DNA of 64,000 bases from Hymenobacter negativus (GTDB lineage: Bacteria; Bacteroidota; Bacteroidia; Cytophagales; Hymenobacteraceae). Below the pieces are notes generated by a model. It was not told where the DNA came from. It worked only from the letters and a program-made list of their open reading frames with translations, and did not search any database. Shown here one piece after another: positions 1 to 8,787 of this stretch (position 1 is its first letter; each line of letters starts with the position of its first letter). Where the stretch lies: contig NZ_JAEDAE010000004.1 of assembly GCF_016056375.1 (NCBI RefSeq), forward strand, positions 124,001 to 188,000, given 5' to 3'. The position numbers and the translations under genes were made by a program.

Positions 1-805
1 AACGATGGAAGAATACCCCAAACTGGCGCAGTTTGCCGAAGCCTGGGAGGGCACCGAGGCCGAGCAGGCCTTCTTCGCCCAGAACATTCTGCCGCCGGTG
101 AACGGCTTTAAATCGAACATGCCGGGTCTGCTGGACTTCCAGATTTGCTTCGCGATTTCGGACGCATTGAAAACCGAAAACGGCGACCTGAGCAAGCTCT
201 ACCACGCCCTGCAGGCCGACTGGCTGTACGTGGACGCCACCCGCAACGTGCCCTTCCTCGACAACCACGACATGAGCCGCTTCTACTCGGTAATTGGCGA
301 GGATTTCAACAAGTTCAAAACCGGCATTGCCTGGCTGCTCACCTTGCGCGGCACGCCCCAGCTCTACTATGGCACCGAGGTGCTGATGAAGAACTTCTCG
401 AACCCCGACGGCAAGGTGCGCGAGGATTTCCCCGGCGGCTGGGCCGGCGACAAAACCAACTACTTCACCACGCGCCCGAGCGGCCAAGCCGGCGAGGCCT
501 TCGACTACGTGAGCAAGCTGGCGAATTATCGCAAGACGCATCCGGTTTTGAGTTCGGGTAAATTGATGCAGTTTATCCCGCAGGATGGCGTGTACACGTA
601 CTTCCGCTACAACGACGCGGGCGAGTGCGTGATGATTATCGCCAACAACACGAAGGACGAAAAGAAAGTGGACGGCACCCGCTTCGCCGAGCGTACCGAC
701 GGTTTTTCGTCGGGCGTGGAAGTGGTGAGCGGCGCCACCATCAGCGACCTGAAAACGCTGACCGTGCCCGCCCACACGGCCTGGGTAGTGGAACTGCGCA
801 AATAA
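1..805 (+). CDS. GH13 alpha-amylase family enzyme, 3' part only
   Basis: C-terminal portion of a glycoside hydrolase family 13 alpha-glucanase (neopullulanase/cyclomaltodextrinase type), which would cleave alpha-1,4 links in maltodextrins. The reading frame is open from base 2, so the start and the catalytic nucleophile region lie upstream of the window; the Met at base 5 is internal. Visible are the conserved stretch SNMPGLLDFQICFAISDAL, the FLDNHDMSRF motif that carries the third catalytic Asp (bases 269-271), the TLRGTPQLYYGTE strand and a C-terminal beta-sandwich ending ...AWVVELRK. Next to a second GH13 gene and an MFS sugar permease, it probably belongs to a starch/maltodextrin-use cluster. 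Family assignment is firm; exact substrate specificity is inference. Confidence 0.9.
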   Translation, partial: TMEEYPKLAQFAEAWEGTEAEQAFFAQNILPPVNGFKSNMPGLLDFQICFAISDALKTENGDLSKLYHALQADWLYVDATRNVPFLDNHDMSRFYSVIGEDFNKFKTGIAWLLTLRGTPQLYYGTEVLMKNFSNPDGKVREDFPGGWAGDKTNYFTTRPSGQAGEAFDYVSKLANYRKTHPVLSSGKLMQFIPQDGVYTYFRYNDAGECVMIIANNTKDEKKVDGTRFAERTDGFSSGVEVVSGATISDLKTLTVPAHTAWVVELRK

Positions 806-880
806 TCCGGCGGTTCGGTTAAACTGTTCCGCTTGCTGCCCCGGCAGATTTTCTTTCATTGTTGCTAACCCCGTGCGCCC

Positions 881-1588
881 ATGACCGACCTTACCGACCA
901 AGTTGCCATCGTCACGGGTGCGAGCCGTGGCATTGGAAAAGCCATTGCCCTGCTGCTGGCGCTGCAAGGAGCCAAAGTAGTGGCAGTGGCCCGCAGCGAA
1001 GACGAACTCCTGGACCTGGGCCAGAAGACCCAGGGCCTGTGCATCGTGGCCGACGTTTCGGACGAGCAGGATTCGCAGGACATCATCAACGAAACGCTGC
1101 GCCGCTACGGCCGCCTCGACATTCTGGTGTGCAACGCCGGCGTGGGCTCATTCAATGAGCTGGAGCAGTTCGATGCCGCCGAATGGGACCGGATTTTCGA
1201 TACCAACGTGAAGGGCACTTTCCTGCTCTGCAAGGCTTCCGTGCCGCATTTCAAGGCCCAGAAGCGCGGGCACATCGTGGGCATTACCTCCGATGTAGCC
1301 AAGCGCACCTTCGCCCACGGCACGGCCTACGGGGCCAGCAAATTTGCCCAGGATGCCGTGCTGGCCAGCCTGCGCAAGGAAGTGCGCCCGCACGGCATCA
1401 AAGTCAGCACCATTTATCCGGGTCTGGTCGATACCTACTTCAACGATACCACGCCCGGCAGCGCGGAGAATGAGAAAACTCACCTCCGCCCTGCCGATAT
1501 CGCCCAAGCCGTGCGGTATGTGCTGGAGGCCCCCACGCATGTGGTGGTGGATGAACTCATGCTGCACCCCCTCACGCAGGAGTGGTAG
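881..1588 (+). CDS. SDR family NAD(P)-dependent oxidoreductase
   Basis: Classical short-chain dehydrogenase/reductase, 235 residues, normal length for the family. It shows the cofactor-binding TGASRGIG at residues 12-19, NAG starting at N85, and the catalytic triad S137, Y150 and K154 (YGASK). The ATG at 881 places the Rossmann strand directly at the N-terminus, so the start is well supported. It sits 75 bases after the partial GH13 gene on the same strand. The substrate cannot be told from sequence; 3-ketoacyl-reductase-like or sugar/alcohol dehydrogenase roles are both possible. Confidence 0.9.
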   Translation: MTDLTDQVAIVTGASRGIGKAIALLLALQGAKVVAVARSEDELLDLGQKTQGLCIVADVSDEQDSQDIINETLRRYGRLDILVCNAGVGSFNELEQFDAAEWDRIFDTNVKGTFLLCKASVPHFKAQKRGHIVGITSDVAKRTFAHGTAYGASKFAQDAVLASLRKEVRPHGIKVSTIYPGLVDTYFNDTTPGSAENEKTHLRPADIAQAVRYVLEAPTHVVVDELMLHPLTQEW

Positions 1589-1596
1589 AACGTGCC

Positions 1597-1670
1597 TGAA
1601 TGACCAAGTGAATTATTTATGCCCATTACCGTGCCCTTCACTCAGTCATTCAGCCACTCAGTCACTCGTT
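1597..1670. repeat. Palindromic intergenic repeat, family E (single copy)
   Basis: Left arm TGAATGACCAAGTGAA (1597-1612) pairs with TTCACTCAGTCATTCA (1637-1652) with two mismatches, followed by further CACTCAGTCACTC units. It lies between the SDR gene and the second GH13 gene. It resembles no terminator (no T-run) and has low-complexity CACT/GTCA words. Confidence 0.6.
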
Positions 1671-1687
1671 AACTATCTTGCCGCATC

Positions 1688-3511
1688 ATGAAAAAACTGT
1701 TGCTGGCCGGCGGCCTTCTCTCTTTGGCTGCTTTCTCGTTGCCCAACCCGCCCGTGGACAAAAAACACCCCAAAGCCACCGACCCGAACACCACTGCTGA
1801 GGTTCCGAAGGATAATAAGCTCGTCATTTACCAATTGATGACGCGCCTGTTCGGCAACAAAGTGGCCCTGAATAAGCCCTACGGCACCATCACGGAGAAC
1901 GGCTGCGGCAAATTCAATGACATTACTGATAAGGCGCTTGATGAAATCAAGGGCATGGGCGTGAGCCACGTGTGGTACACTGGCGTGATTGAGCACGCCA
2001 CCATGACGGACTACACCAGCGCCGGCATTCCGGCCGATGACGCCGACGTGGTGAAAGGCCGCGCCGGCTCGCCCTACGCCATCAAGGACTACTACGACGT
2101 GGCTCCCGACCTGGCCGTGACGGTGAAAAACCGCATGTCGGAGTACGAAGCCCTCATCAAGCGCACCCACGACCACGGCCTGAAAGTTCTCATGGACTTT
2201 ATTCCGAACCACGTGGCGCGGTCGTACAAGTCGGACGCCAAGCCCCAGGGCGTGGCCGATTTGGGCGCGCAGGACGACAAAACCAAGGCTTTCGCGCCCA
2301 ACAACAACTTCTACTACCTGCCCGGCAAGGCCTTCGTGGTGCCCGCTAACTATAACCCGCTCGGCCCGCTGAAAGGCCCGCGCGAGGACGGCAAGTACGC
2401 CGAAAACCCCGCCAAGGCCACCGGCAACGACGTTTTCTCGGAAGCACCCAGTGTGAACGACTGGTTCGAAACCGTGAAGCTGAACTATGGCGTGGACTAC
2501 GTGAACGGCCGCAAAACCTACTTCGAGCCCGTGCCCGATACCTGGAAGAAGATGCGCGACATCCTCGTGTTCTGGGCTGGCAAGAACGTGGACGGCTTCC
2601 GCTGCGACATGGTGGAAATGGTGCCCGTAGAGTTCTGGGCCTGGGTGATTCCGGAGCTGAAAAAAGTGAAGCCCGGCCTCGTGTTCATCGGCGAAGCCTA
2701 CAACCCGAAGGAATACCGCACCTACCTGGAGAAGGGCCACTTCGACTTTCTATATGACAAAGTGGGCCTGTATGACGACCTGCGCAAGCTGATGCGCCAG
2801 GAAGGCACCACCGAGGACATCACCAAAGTGTGGAAAGAGGAAAGCAATGGCTTCTCCTCTCACATGCTACGCTTTCTGGAAAACCACGACGAGCAGCGCA
2901 TTGCCTCGCCGGACTTCGCCACCGACCCACGCCGCGCCATTCCGGCCATGGCCGTGACGGCCACGCTGGCCAGCGGCCCGGTAATGCTCTACTTCGGGCA
3001 GGAAGTGGGCGAGCCCGGCCGCGGGGCCGAAGGCTTCAGCAGCGAGGACGGCCGCACCAGTATTTTTGACTATTGGGGCGTGCCCGAGCACCAGAAGTGG
3101 CTGAATCAAGGCAAGTTCGACGGCGGCAAGCTCAGCCCCGAGCAGAAAAGCCTGCGCGACTACTACCGCCGCCTGCTCACCCTCACCAGCACCAGCGAGG
3201 CCATCCGCAAGGGCCGTTTCTACGAGCTGCAGGACGCCAACAACCTGGGCAAAGAGTACAACCAGCGCCACCTCTACACCTACCTGCGCTACACCGATAA
3301 GCAGCAGCTGCTCATCGTGGTCAATTTCAGCGCCGACAAAACCTACAAGCCCACCCTCACCATTCCTGCCGAGGCCCTGACGGCCATGGGGTTGAGCACC
3401 AAGAAATTCTACACCTACACCGACCTGCTGGCCGAGGCCGAGCCGCGCAACGCCCTCAACCTGACCCTGCCCCCGCTCTCGGCCCAGATTTTCGAGATAA
3501 AGTCCCGCTAG
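1688..3511 (+). CDS. Secreted GH13 alpha-amylase family protein
   Basis: 607-residue GH13 enzyme with an N-terminal signal sequence (MKKLLLAGGLLSLAAFSLP), so it is probably periplasmic or surface-located. Catalytic residues are visible: nucleophile D307 in GFRCDMVEMVP, acid/base E336 in FIGEAYNP, and D401 after H400 in ENHDEQRIA. IPNHVAR near residue 175 is the conserved region I. The C-terminal ~100 residues form the usual beta-sandwich. The likely role is alpha-glucan or maltooligosaccharide hydrolysis or transglycosylation, feeding the permease encoded 91 bases downstream. The start is supported by the signal peptide beginning directly at the ATG. Exact specificity (amylase, trehalose synthase-like or other) is not resolvable. 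Confidence 0.92.
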   Translation: MKKLLLAGGLLSLAAFSLPNPPVDKKHPKATDPNTTAEVPKDNKLVIYQLMTRLFGNKVALNKPYGTITENGCGKFNDITDKALDEIKGMGVSHVWYTGVIEHATMTDYTSAGIPADDADVVKGRAGSPYAIKDYYDVAPDLAVTVKNRMSEYEALIKRTHDHGLKVLMDFIPNHVARSYKSDAKPQGVADLGAQDDKTKAFAPNNNFYYLPGKAFVVPANYNPLGPLKGPREDGKYAENPAKATGNDVFSEAPSVNDWFETVKLNYGVDYVNGRKTYFEPVPDTWKKMRDILVFWAGKNVDGFRCDMVEMVPVEFWAWVIPELKKVKPGLVFIGEAYNPKEYRTYLEKGHFDFLYDKVGLYDDLRKLMRQEGTTEDITKVWKEESNGFSSHMLRFLENHDEQRIASPDFATDPRRAIPAMAVTATLASGPVMLYFGQEVGEPGRGAEGFSSEDGRTSIFDYWGVPEHQKWLNQGKFDGGKLSPEQKSLRDYYRRLLTLTSTSEAIRKGRFYELQDANNLGKEYNQRHLYTYLRYTDKQQLLIVVNFSADKTYKPTLTIPAEALTAMGLSTKKFYTYTDLLAEAEPRNALNLTLPPLSAQIFEIKSR

Positions 3512-3602
3512 TAATGCCCGGCTTTGCCGGCAAGTTGTTAAATTCAATATCCGTTCTGCGCTCATTTGCGGCGCTGGCATTCCACTCTTCTCCTTTATTC
3601 CC

Positions 3603-5021
3603 ATGGCTGCTCCCACCGCCGTCGCCACTTCCGCCAGCACCCGCGAAAAACCCCGGCTTAGCTTCTGGCAAATCTGGAACATGAGCTTCGGCTTCCTCGG
3701 CATTCAGTTCGGCTTTGCGCTGCAAAACAGCAACATGAGCCGGATTTTTGAGACCATGGGGGCCAAGACCGACGAAATTGCCTTCCTGTGGCTGGCCGCG
3801 CCCATCACGGGCCTGCTGGTGCAGCCCGTCATCGGCTACCTGTCGGACCGTACCTGGAGCCCGCGCTGGGGCCGCCGCCGGCCGTTCTTCTTCGTGGGGG
3901 CGCTGCTGGCCTCGCTGGCGCTGGTGGTAATGCCCAACGTGACGGCCCTGTGGATGGCCGCCGGCATGCTCTGGATTCTCGATTCGAGCATCAACATTTC
4001 GATGGAGCCGTTCCGGGCGCTGGTCGGCGACCTGCTGCCCTCGCAGCAGCGCACCACCGGCTTCGGAGCTCAGACGTTTTTCATCGGCGTGGGGGCAATC
4101 GTGGGTTCGTCGCTGCCGTGGATGTTTGCCAACTGGTTCGGCATTTCCAACACACCCGAGCCCGGCCACATCTCGCTTTCGCTGAAGTATGCCTTCTACG
4201 TGGGTGGCCTCGTATTCTTCCTGGCCGTGCTCTGGACTATCCTGCGCACCAAGGAATACCCGCCCGAAAACCTGGCCGAGTTCGAGGCCGAAAAGGCCCG
4301 CACTGCCGGCTTTGCCAATGGCCTCAAGGAGTCGTTCGAGGGCATTTTCCACATGCCCAAAACAATGCGTCAATTGGCCGTGGTGCAGTTCTTCTCGTGG
4401 TTTGCGCTGTTCTCGATGTGGATTTATACCACGCAGGCCGTCACCAGCCACATTTTCCACACCACCGACACCGCGTCGGCGCTTTACAACAAGGGCGGCG
4501 ACTGGGTGGGCGTGTGCTTCTCGGTCTACAACGGCCTGTCGGCGGTGGTGGCGCTGCTGCTGCCGGTGGTGGCCCGTGCCACCAGCCGCCGCTTCACCCA
4601 CATGCTGGCCCTTGTGATGGGCGGTTTGGGGCTGATTTCGATTTATTTCATTCAGGACTACCACTACATCCTGCTCTCGATGGTGGGCGTAGGCGTGGCC
4701 TGGGCCAGCATCCTGAGCGTGCCCTACGCCATGCTGGCCGGCGCGCTGCCGTCCAACAAAATGGGCTACTACATGGGCGTGTTCAACTTCTTCATCGTGA
4801 TTCCGCAGGGCGTGGCCGGCCTGGTCCTGGGGCCGCTCACGAAGCACGTGTTCCACGACCAGCCCATCTTCACGCTGGTGCTCGGCGGCGCCTCTATGAT
4901 AATCGCGGGCCTGCTCACCCTGCGCGTGCACGACGCCGACGACATCCGCCTGCCCGCCGAGCCGGAGCCCGCCGAAACCCTCGGCTACGACGCCCTGGCT
5001 CCCGCCAACCCGCAAGTGTAG
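3603..5021 (+). CDS. MFS sugar transporter (SLC45/GPH-like)
   Basis: 472-residue inner-membrane permease with about 12 hydrophobic segments. N-terminal motif MSFGFLGIQFGFALQNSNMS and the loop 2-3 motif RWGRRRPFFF are typical of the SLC45-like branch of the major facilitator superfamily, which moves sucrose or maltose with protons. The gene follows the secreted GH13 enzyme on the same strand, so uptake of its sugar products is the likely job. The start ATG at 3603 is followed by a short Ala/Thr-rich leader before TM1. It ends just before a strong bidirectional hairpin. Family is confident; the transported sugar is inferred from context. Confidence 0.88.
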   Translation: MAAPTAVATSASTREKPRLSFWQIWNMSFGFLGIQFGFALQNSNMSRIFETMGAKTDEIAFLWLAAPITGLLVQPVIGYLSDRTWSPRWGRRRPFFFVGALLASLALVVMPNVTALWMAAGMLWILDSSINISMEPFRALVGDLLPSQQRTTGFGAQTFFIGVGAIVGSSLPWMFANWFGISNTPEPGHISLSLKYAFYVGGLVFFLAVLWTILRTKEYPPENLAEFEAEKARTAGFANGLKESFEGIFHMPKTMRQLAVVQFFSWFALFSMWIYTTQAVTSHIFHTTDTASALYNKGGDWVGVCFSVYNGLSAVVALLLPVVARATSRRFTHMLALVMGGLGLISIYFIQDYHYILLSMVGVGVAWASILSVPYAMLAGALPSNKMGYYMGVFNFFIVIPQGVAGLVLGPLTKHVFHDQPIFTLVLGGASMIIAGLLTLRVHDADDIRLPAEPEPAETLGYDALAPANPQV

Positions 5022-5036
5022 CGTTTCGAATCAAAT

Positions 5037-5078
5037 GCAAAGAGGCCCGTTTCTTCAATAAGGAACGGGCCTCTTTGC
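5037..5078. terminator. Bidirectional hairpin terminator between convergent genes
   Basis: Perfect 15-base arms: GCAAAGAGGCCCGTT (5037-5051) and AACGGGCCTCTTTGC (5064-5078) with a 12-base loop. It lies between the convergent MFS gene (ends 5021) and the FAD enzyme gene (ends 5098). The stem ends in A/T-rich sequence in both directions, fitting a shared terminator. Confidence 0.85.
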
Positions 5079-5097
5079 GTAGATTATTCGGAATGAA

Positions 5098-6402
5098 TCA
5101 GCTTTTGATAATCATCTCGGCCACCTCGCGGCCGGTAGCCAGCGCGGCATTCAGGGAGGGGTAGGCGGCCCAGTCGCCGCAGCGGTAGAGGGTGTCGGCC
5201 AGTTTTAGGGGCTGCTCCACGGGCTGGCCGGGCAGGTACACGGGCAGCGCCGTGGGGATGCGGTAAGTGCGCAGGTGCTCCCACTGCCGGGCGGCCGGGC
5301 CAAACCAGGCGGCCAGCTCCTCGCGCAGGCGGGCGGTGAGCTCGGCCTCGCCGAGGCTGCGCTCGTTGTGGGTGCTCACCGACACCAGGGCGCGGCCGGC
5401 CGGGGCGTAAGCGCCGCTCACATCGGCGGGGAAGGCCACGTTGTGGGCTAGGCCGGTGGGGGCCGCGTTCAGGCGCAGCAGCTTGTCGTTGCGGCCCGGC
5501 GAATGGCCGCCGGGCGTGGCGAAGTAGGTGCACGTAGTGATGCGGGCCGCCGTGGGAATGCCGGCGGGCTGGGCCGGGCGGCCGTCGTCAGGGTTGCCGC
5601 TGCGGCCGGCCAACAGGCGCAGGGCGCTCAGGCCATCGGTAGCCAGCACCACGGCCGCGCCGTCCAGCACCTGGCCGGTGGTGAGGCGCACGCGCGAGCC
5701 ATCCATCACGCCGGCCACCGGGGCGTTGAGGCGCACGGTGCCGGCGGGCAGGCGGGCGGCCAACTGCTCGGGCAGCTGCTGTATGCCCAGGGCGGGCACA
5801 GCCGCCTCGCCGGTCACGAACTGCTGGAACACGAACTCGAAGAAGTTGCTGGCCGTGGTCAGCTCCCTATCGAGAAAAACGCCGCCGAAAAACGGCTTGA
5901 AAAACGCGTTTATCATCTGCTCACTCCAGCCATAGCGCTGCAGGAAGCTGAGCGTGTCGGTGGCCGGGCGGGCCAGCAGCTCCTCAGGCGTGTACTTGAG
6001 CACGTGCCGCACCAGGCTGAGGATGCGCAGCTTATCCGGCAGGGTGCCGATGGGCGATTTGAGCGCTGAAAATGCTGCCAGTGGGGCTTGCAGCGGGTTT
6101 TGCAGGGTGGTCTCCTGTCCGTCGGCCAGCCGGATAACGGCTCCGGAGCGGAAGCACTTCAGGTTCAGCGCGCCGTAGTCGAAGATGCGCCGGGCCTCGG
6201 GGTAGTTGGTTTGCAGCACCTGAAAGCCCCGGTCGAGCCGGAAGCCGTCGGGGGTGATGTCGGTACGCACGCGGCCGCCCACGGCGTCGGCGGCTTCGAG
6301 CACCAGCACGGCGTGGCCGGCGCGGTGCAGCCAGGTGGCGCAGGCCAGCCCGGCCATGCCCGCACCAATAATGATGACGGGTTTGGAATCAGAGGCAGTC
6401 AT
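5098..6402 (-). CDS. FAD-dependent oxidoreductase (amine oxidase / phytoene desaturase-like)
   Basis: 434-residue flavoprotein with the N-terminal dinucleotide-binding motif GAGMAG at residues 13-18, followed by LEAADAVGGRVRT, the FAD-contacting stretch of the amine oxidase/protoporphyrinogen oxidase/carotenoid desaturase superfamily. The C-terminal CGDWAAYPSLNAALATGREV is the second FAD-binding region. I chose the ATG at 6402 because nine extra upstream residues (to 6429) run into non-conserved sequence and the Rossmann strand begins just after this Met. The gene is convergent with the permease gene. Substrate unknown; oxidation of a polyprenoid or amine is possible by family only. Confidence 0.88.
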   Translation of the reverse strand: MTASDSKPVIIIGAGMAGLACATWLHRAGHAVLVLEAADAVGGRVRTDITPDGFRLDRGFQVLQTNYPEARRIFDYGALNLKCFRSGAVIRLADGQETTLQNPLQAPLAAFSALKSPIGTLPDKLRILSLVRHVLKYTPEELLARPATDTLSFLQRYGWSEQMINAFFKPFFGGVFLDRELTTASNFFEFVFQQFVTGEAAVPALGIQQLPEQLAARLPAGTVRLNAPVAGVMDGSRVRLTTGQVLDGAAVVLATDGLSALRLLAGRSGNPDDGRPAQPAGIPTAARITTCTYFATPGGHSPGRNDKLLRLNAAPTGLAHNVAFPADVSGAYAPAGRALVSVSTHNERSLGEAELTARLREELAAWFGPAARQWEHLRTYRIPTALPVYLPGQPVEQPLKLADTLYRCGDWAAYPSLNAALATGREVAEMIIKS

Positions 6403-6506
6403 AAAAGAATAGCCGCGGGGGTTTTGCACGGCTGTCCTTCCGTTTCACGGCGCGGGGCGCGAAAGGTTGGGCTTATTATGGTTGCAGAGGGGAGTTTTTT
6501 AGCCGC

Positions 6507-6608
6507 TGTCATCCTGAGCGCAGCGAAGGACCCTCTCACGCCTGCTAAGCTTGCAGCAATCCAACTAATACGAACGTGATAAGGTCCTTCGCTGCGCTCA
6601 GGATGACA
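6507..6608. repeat. Palindromic repeat family A, copy 1
   Basis: Perfect 26-base inverted arms (6507-6532 and 6583-6608) around a 50-base centre. The arm core is CATCCTGAGCGCAGCGAAGG. It lies between the FAD gene (starts 6402) and the DUF3365 gene (ends 6649). Apparent short ORFs across it are artefacts of the repeat. Confidence 0.9.
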
Positions 6609-6648
6609 CAACCTTTTATGACCGATGCCAACGACCTTGAAGCCCCTT

Positions 6649-7350
6649 TTAAAACAGCTTCGGCATCTTGTGCTCCTTCCACTTCTTGCGGGTTTTCATT
6701 GTCCAGAATTCGGCCACCCCGGGGCGCTGCAGGCTGAGCTGCCACGCGCCCATGGCCTGCCCCAGCCGGTAACCGGTAGCCTGGTCTTGCGGATATTTCT
6801 GCTTGATGAGGGCGTAGTCCGCGGCCGAAATATCCTTGCCCACTTCGCCGTGGCAGCGCAGGCACAACTGATTGTTCAGCACAATGGGCCGCTGGTAGAA
6901 AAACACTTCCTGCGACAGCCGCTTGATGGTGCGCACCGTGTCGGGGTGCATTTCCTCGGCCAATAGCGGCACCTGATGGGCGGGGTTGCGCGGCCGTTCG
7001 CTCACGCGGTGGGCCGTGGCCTTGAGCACGCCGGCCAAGGAATCAACGGCGCCGTAGGTTTCGGGCTGGCAGAACGCCAGAGCGCGGGCCACACCGCCGC
7101 GGGCCAGCTCGCGGGCCAGGGTACGGCGCAGCAGCGAGTCGGCAGTGGCGGTGAGGGAGTCGCCGGCCCAGCGGGTGGCGTGTAGCAGGTCGCGGGGCAT
7201 GATGCGCTTCACCTCCCAGTTTTCGGCCTCGATGCCGATGCGCTTGCTGTCCTTGAGGTGCTCCACTTGGTCGGGACGGCAGGCCGCAAAGGCCAGGGCC
7301 AGCGTGGGCAGCGCAATTTTACAGAGCAGGTTGTTCACGAATGCGGGCAT
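6649..7350 (-). CDS. DUF3365-type monohaem lipoprotein
   Basis: 233-residue predicted lipoprotein. The signal region ends in a lipobox with C24 (LAFAAC), so it should be anchored in the envelope. A single c-type haem site C163-L-R-C166-H167 follows, in a context (QRPIVLNNQLCLRCHGEVG) typical of the DUF3365/Tll0287-like haem-binding domain. The ATG at 7350 was preferred to the longer frame from 7389 because the hydrophobic signal starts there. A role in electron transfer or redox/haem sensing is known for the family only in general terms. It sits 60 bases downstream of thrC's stop, in the same direction, and may be co-transcribed with the thr operon. Confidence 0.8.
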   Translation of the reverse strand: MPAFVNNLLCKIALPTLALAFAACRPDQVEHLKDSKRIGIEAENWEVKRIMPRDLLHATRWAGDSLTATADSLLRRTLARELARGGVARALAFCQPETYGAVDSLAGVLKATAHRVSERPRNPAHQVPLLAEEMHPDTVRTIKRLSQEVFFYQRPIVLNNQLCLRCHGEVGKDISAADYALIKQKYPQDQATGYRLGQAMGAWQLSLQRPGVAEFWTMKTRKKWKEHKMPKLF

Positions 7351-7409
7351 TGGGCTGATTTTATACAAAGGTCCGAACCGCTGCCCCAATGGCCCAAGCC
7401 GCAGCCCAG

Positions 7410-8705
7410 CTACATCAGGTAGGCTTTCAACTCCTCGTAGTTAACCGCCAGCGGCACGCTTCGTTTGGTGCGGCCCTGCAAGGCCTGCACCACGGCCGGC
7501 AGCTCAATGGCCCGGCCGAGGATGGGCTCTACCACGTCGGGAAACTTCACGGGATGAGCCGTGGCCAGAATCAGGCCCGCCGCGCCGCCGTGTTGGGCCT
7601 GGTAGCGGCGCAGCGCCGCGTAGGCCACCGCGCCGTGCGGGTCGAGCAGATAGTCGTCGCGCTCCCATACCTGCCGGATGGCGGCCACGGTTTCGGCATC
7701 GGTCACGGTATCGGCGCTGAGGGCGGCGCGCAGCCTGGTCAGGTCGTTGTCGAACAGCTCCAGAATGCGCACAAAGTTACTGGGGTTGCCCACGTCCATG
7801 GCGTTGGAGAAGGTGGGCACGGCCGGGCGGGGGGTGAAGGTGCCTGTGCGCAGGTACACCGGCACCGGCTCGTTGGCATTGCAAGCCGCGATGAAACGCC
7901 CCAGCGGTAGCCCCGATGCCTGCGCCAGCAGCCCCGCGCACAGGTTGCCGAAGTTGCCGCTCGGCACCGAAACTACCGGCGCGGCGGCCCCCACCGGCCA
8001 CTGCTGCATGGCAAAGCAATAGTAAAGCTGCTGCGGCAGCCACCGCGCCACGTTGATGCTGTTGGCCGAAGTCAGGAAGCGCTTTTTAGCTAGTTCCTCG
8101 TCCAGAAAGGCCTGTTTCACCAGCGCCTGGCAGTCGTCGAAGGTGCCGGCCACTTCCAGCGCCGTAATGTTCTGGCCCAGCGTGGTGAGTTGCTGCTCCT
8201 GCACCGGACTCACCTTCCCGGCGGGGTACAATATCACTACTTCCACGCCCGGCACGCCCAGAAAACCGCTGGCCACGGCCCCGCCGGTATCGCCGCTGGT
8301 GGCCACCAGCACGGTCACGGGCGGCGTGTCGCCGCGCTGCGCGAAGTAGCCCAGGCAACGGCTCATAAACCGCGCCCCAACGTCCTTAAACGCCAGCGTC
8401 GGCCCGTGAAACAACTCCAGCGCCGACACCTCCGCCGTCACCGGCACCAGCGGAAACTCGAAATCCACCGCCTCGGCGCAGATGCGCTGCAAATCGGCCT
8501 CGGCAATGGTGCTGCCCACGTAGGGTCGCATCACGTTGAAGGCCACCGTGGCCTTGCTCAACCCCCGCAGCTCGCGCAGGAACCCGGCCGGAAACTTCGG
8601 GATGGTTTCGGGAAAATACAGGCCGCCATCTGGTGCCTGCCCGGTAACGGTGGCGGTGCGAAAATCAACCGGGGGCGACTGGTGGCGGAGGCTGTAGTAT
8701 TTCAT
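7410..8705 (-). CDS. thrC: Threonine synthase
   Basis: 431-residue PLP enzyme converting O-phosphohomoserine to threonine, the last step of threonine synthesis. The PLP lysine is K107 in HGPTLAFKDVGARF, and the phosphate/PLP loop VATSGDTGGAVA follows, both diagnostic of the family. The N-terminal MKYYSLRHQSPPVDF matches known threonine synthases, so the ATG at 8705 is secure. It is the third gene of a minus-strand thrA-thrB-thrC order and is separated from thrB by 82 bases that contain a palindromic repeat. Confidence 0.96.
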   Translation of the reverse strand: MKYYSLRHQSPPVDFRTATVTGQAPDGGLYFPETIPKFPAGFLRELRGLSKATVAFNVMRPYVGSTIAEADLQRICAEAVDFEFPLVPVTAEVSALELFHGPTLAFKDVGARFMSRCLGYFAQRGDTPPVTVLVATSGDTGGAVASGFLGVPGVEVVILYPAGKVSPVQEQQLTTLGQNITALEVAGTFDDCQALVKQAFLDEELAKKRFLTSANSINVARWLPQQLYYCFAMQQWPVGAAAPVVSVPSGNFGNLCAGLLAQASGLPLGRFIAACNANEPVPVYLRTGTFTPRPAVPTFSNAMDVGNPSNFVRILELFDNDLTRLRAALSADTVTDAETVAAIRQVWERDDYLLDPHGAVAYAALRRYQAQHGGAAGLILATAHPVKFPDVVEPILGRAIELPAVVQALQGRTKRSVPLAVNYEELKAYLM

Positions 8706-8725
8706 TGGTTGTTAATTCTGGTAAT

Positions 8726-8780
8726 CATCTGTCATCCTGGGCGCAGCGAAGGTCCTTCGCTGCGCCCAGGATGACAGATG
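8726..8780. repeat. Palindromic repeat family A, copy 2 (collapsed form)
   Basis: Two 27-base arms (8726-8752, 8754-8780) in perfect inverted symmetry around a single T at 8753. The arm core CATCCTGGGCGCAGCGAAGG differs from copy 1 by an A-to-G change matched in the other arm. The long central loop of the other copies is absent. It fills the thrB-thrC gap. Confidence 0.92.
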
Positions 8781-8787
8781 AATTTAT

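Noticed and set aside
3456..5015. 519-residue minus-strand open frame opposite the MFS gene
   Set aside because: High-GC shadow frame; composition rich in His, Gly and Arg, no motifs, and the plus strand encodes a clear permease.
6507..6608. Repeats considered as a CRISPR array
   Set aside because: Copies are dispersed by kilobases, palindromic, and without regular spacers or cas genes.
6399..6611. Short ORF with [16 protein letters not shown] sequence
   Set aside because: It is a translation of repeat family A, seen again at other copies in unrelated contexts; not a gene.
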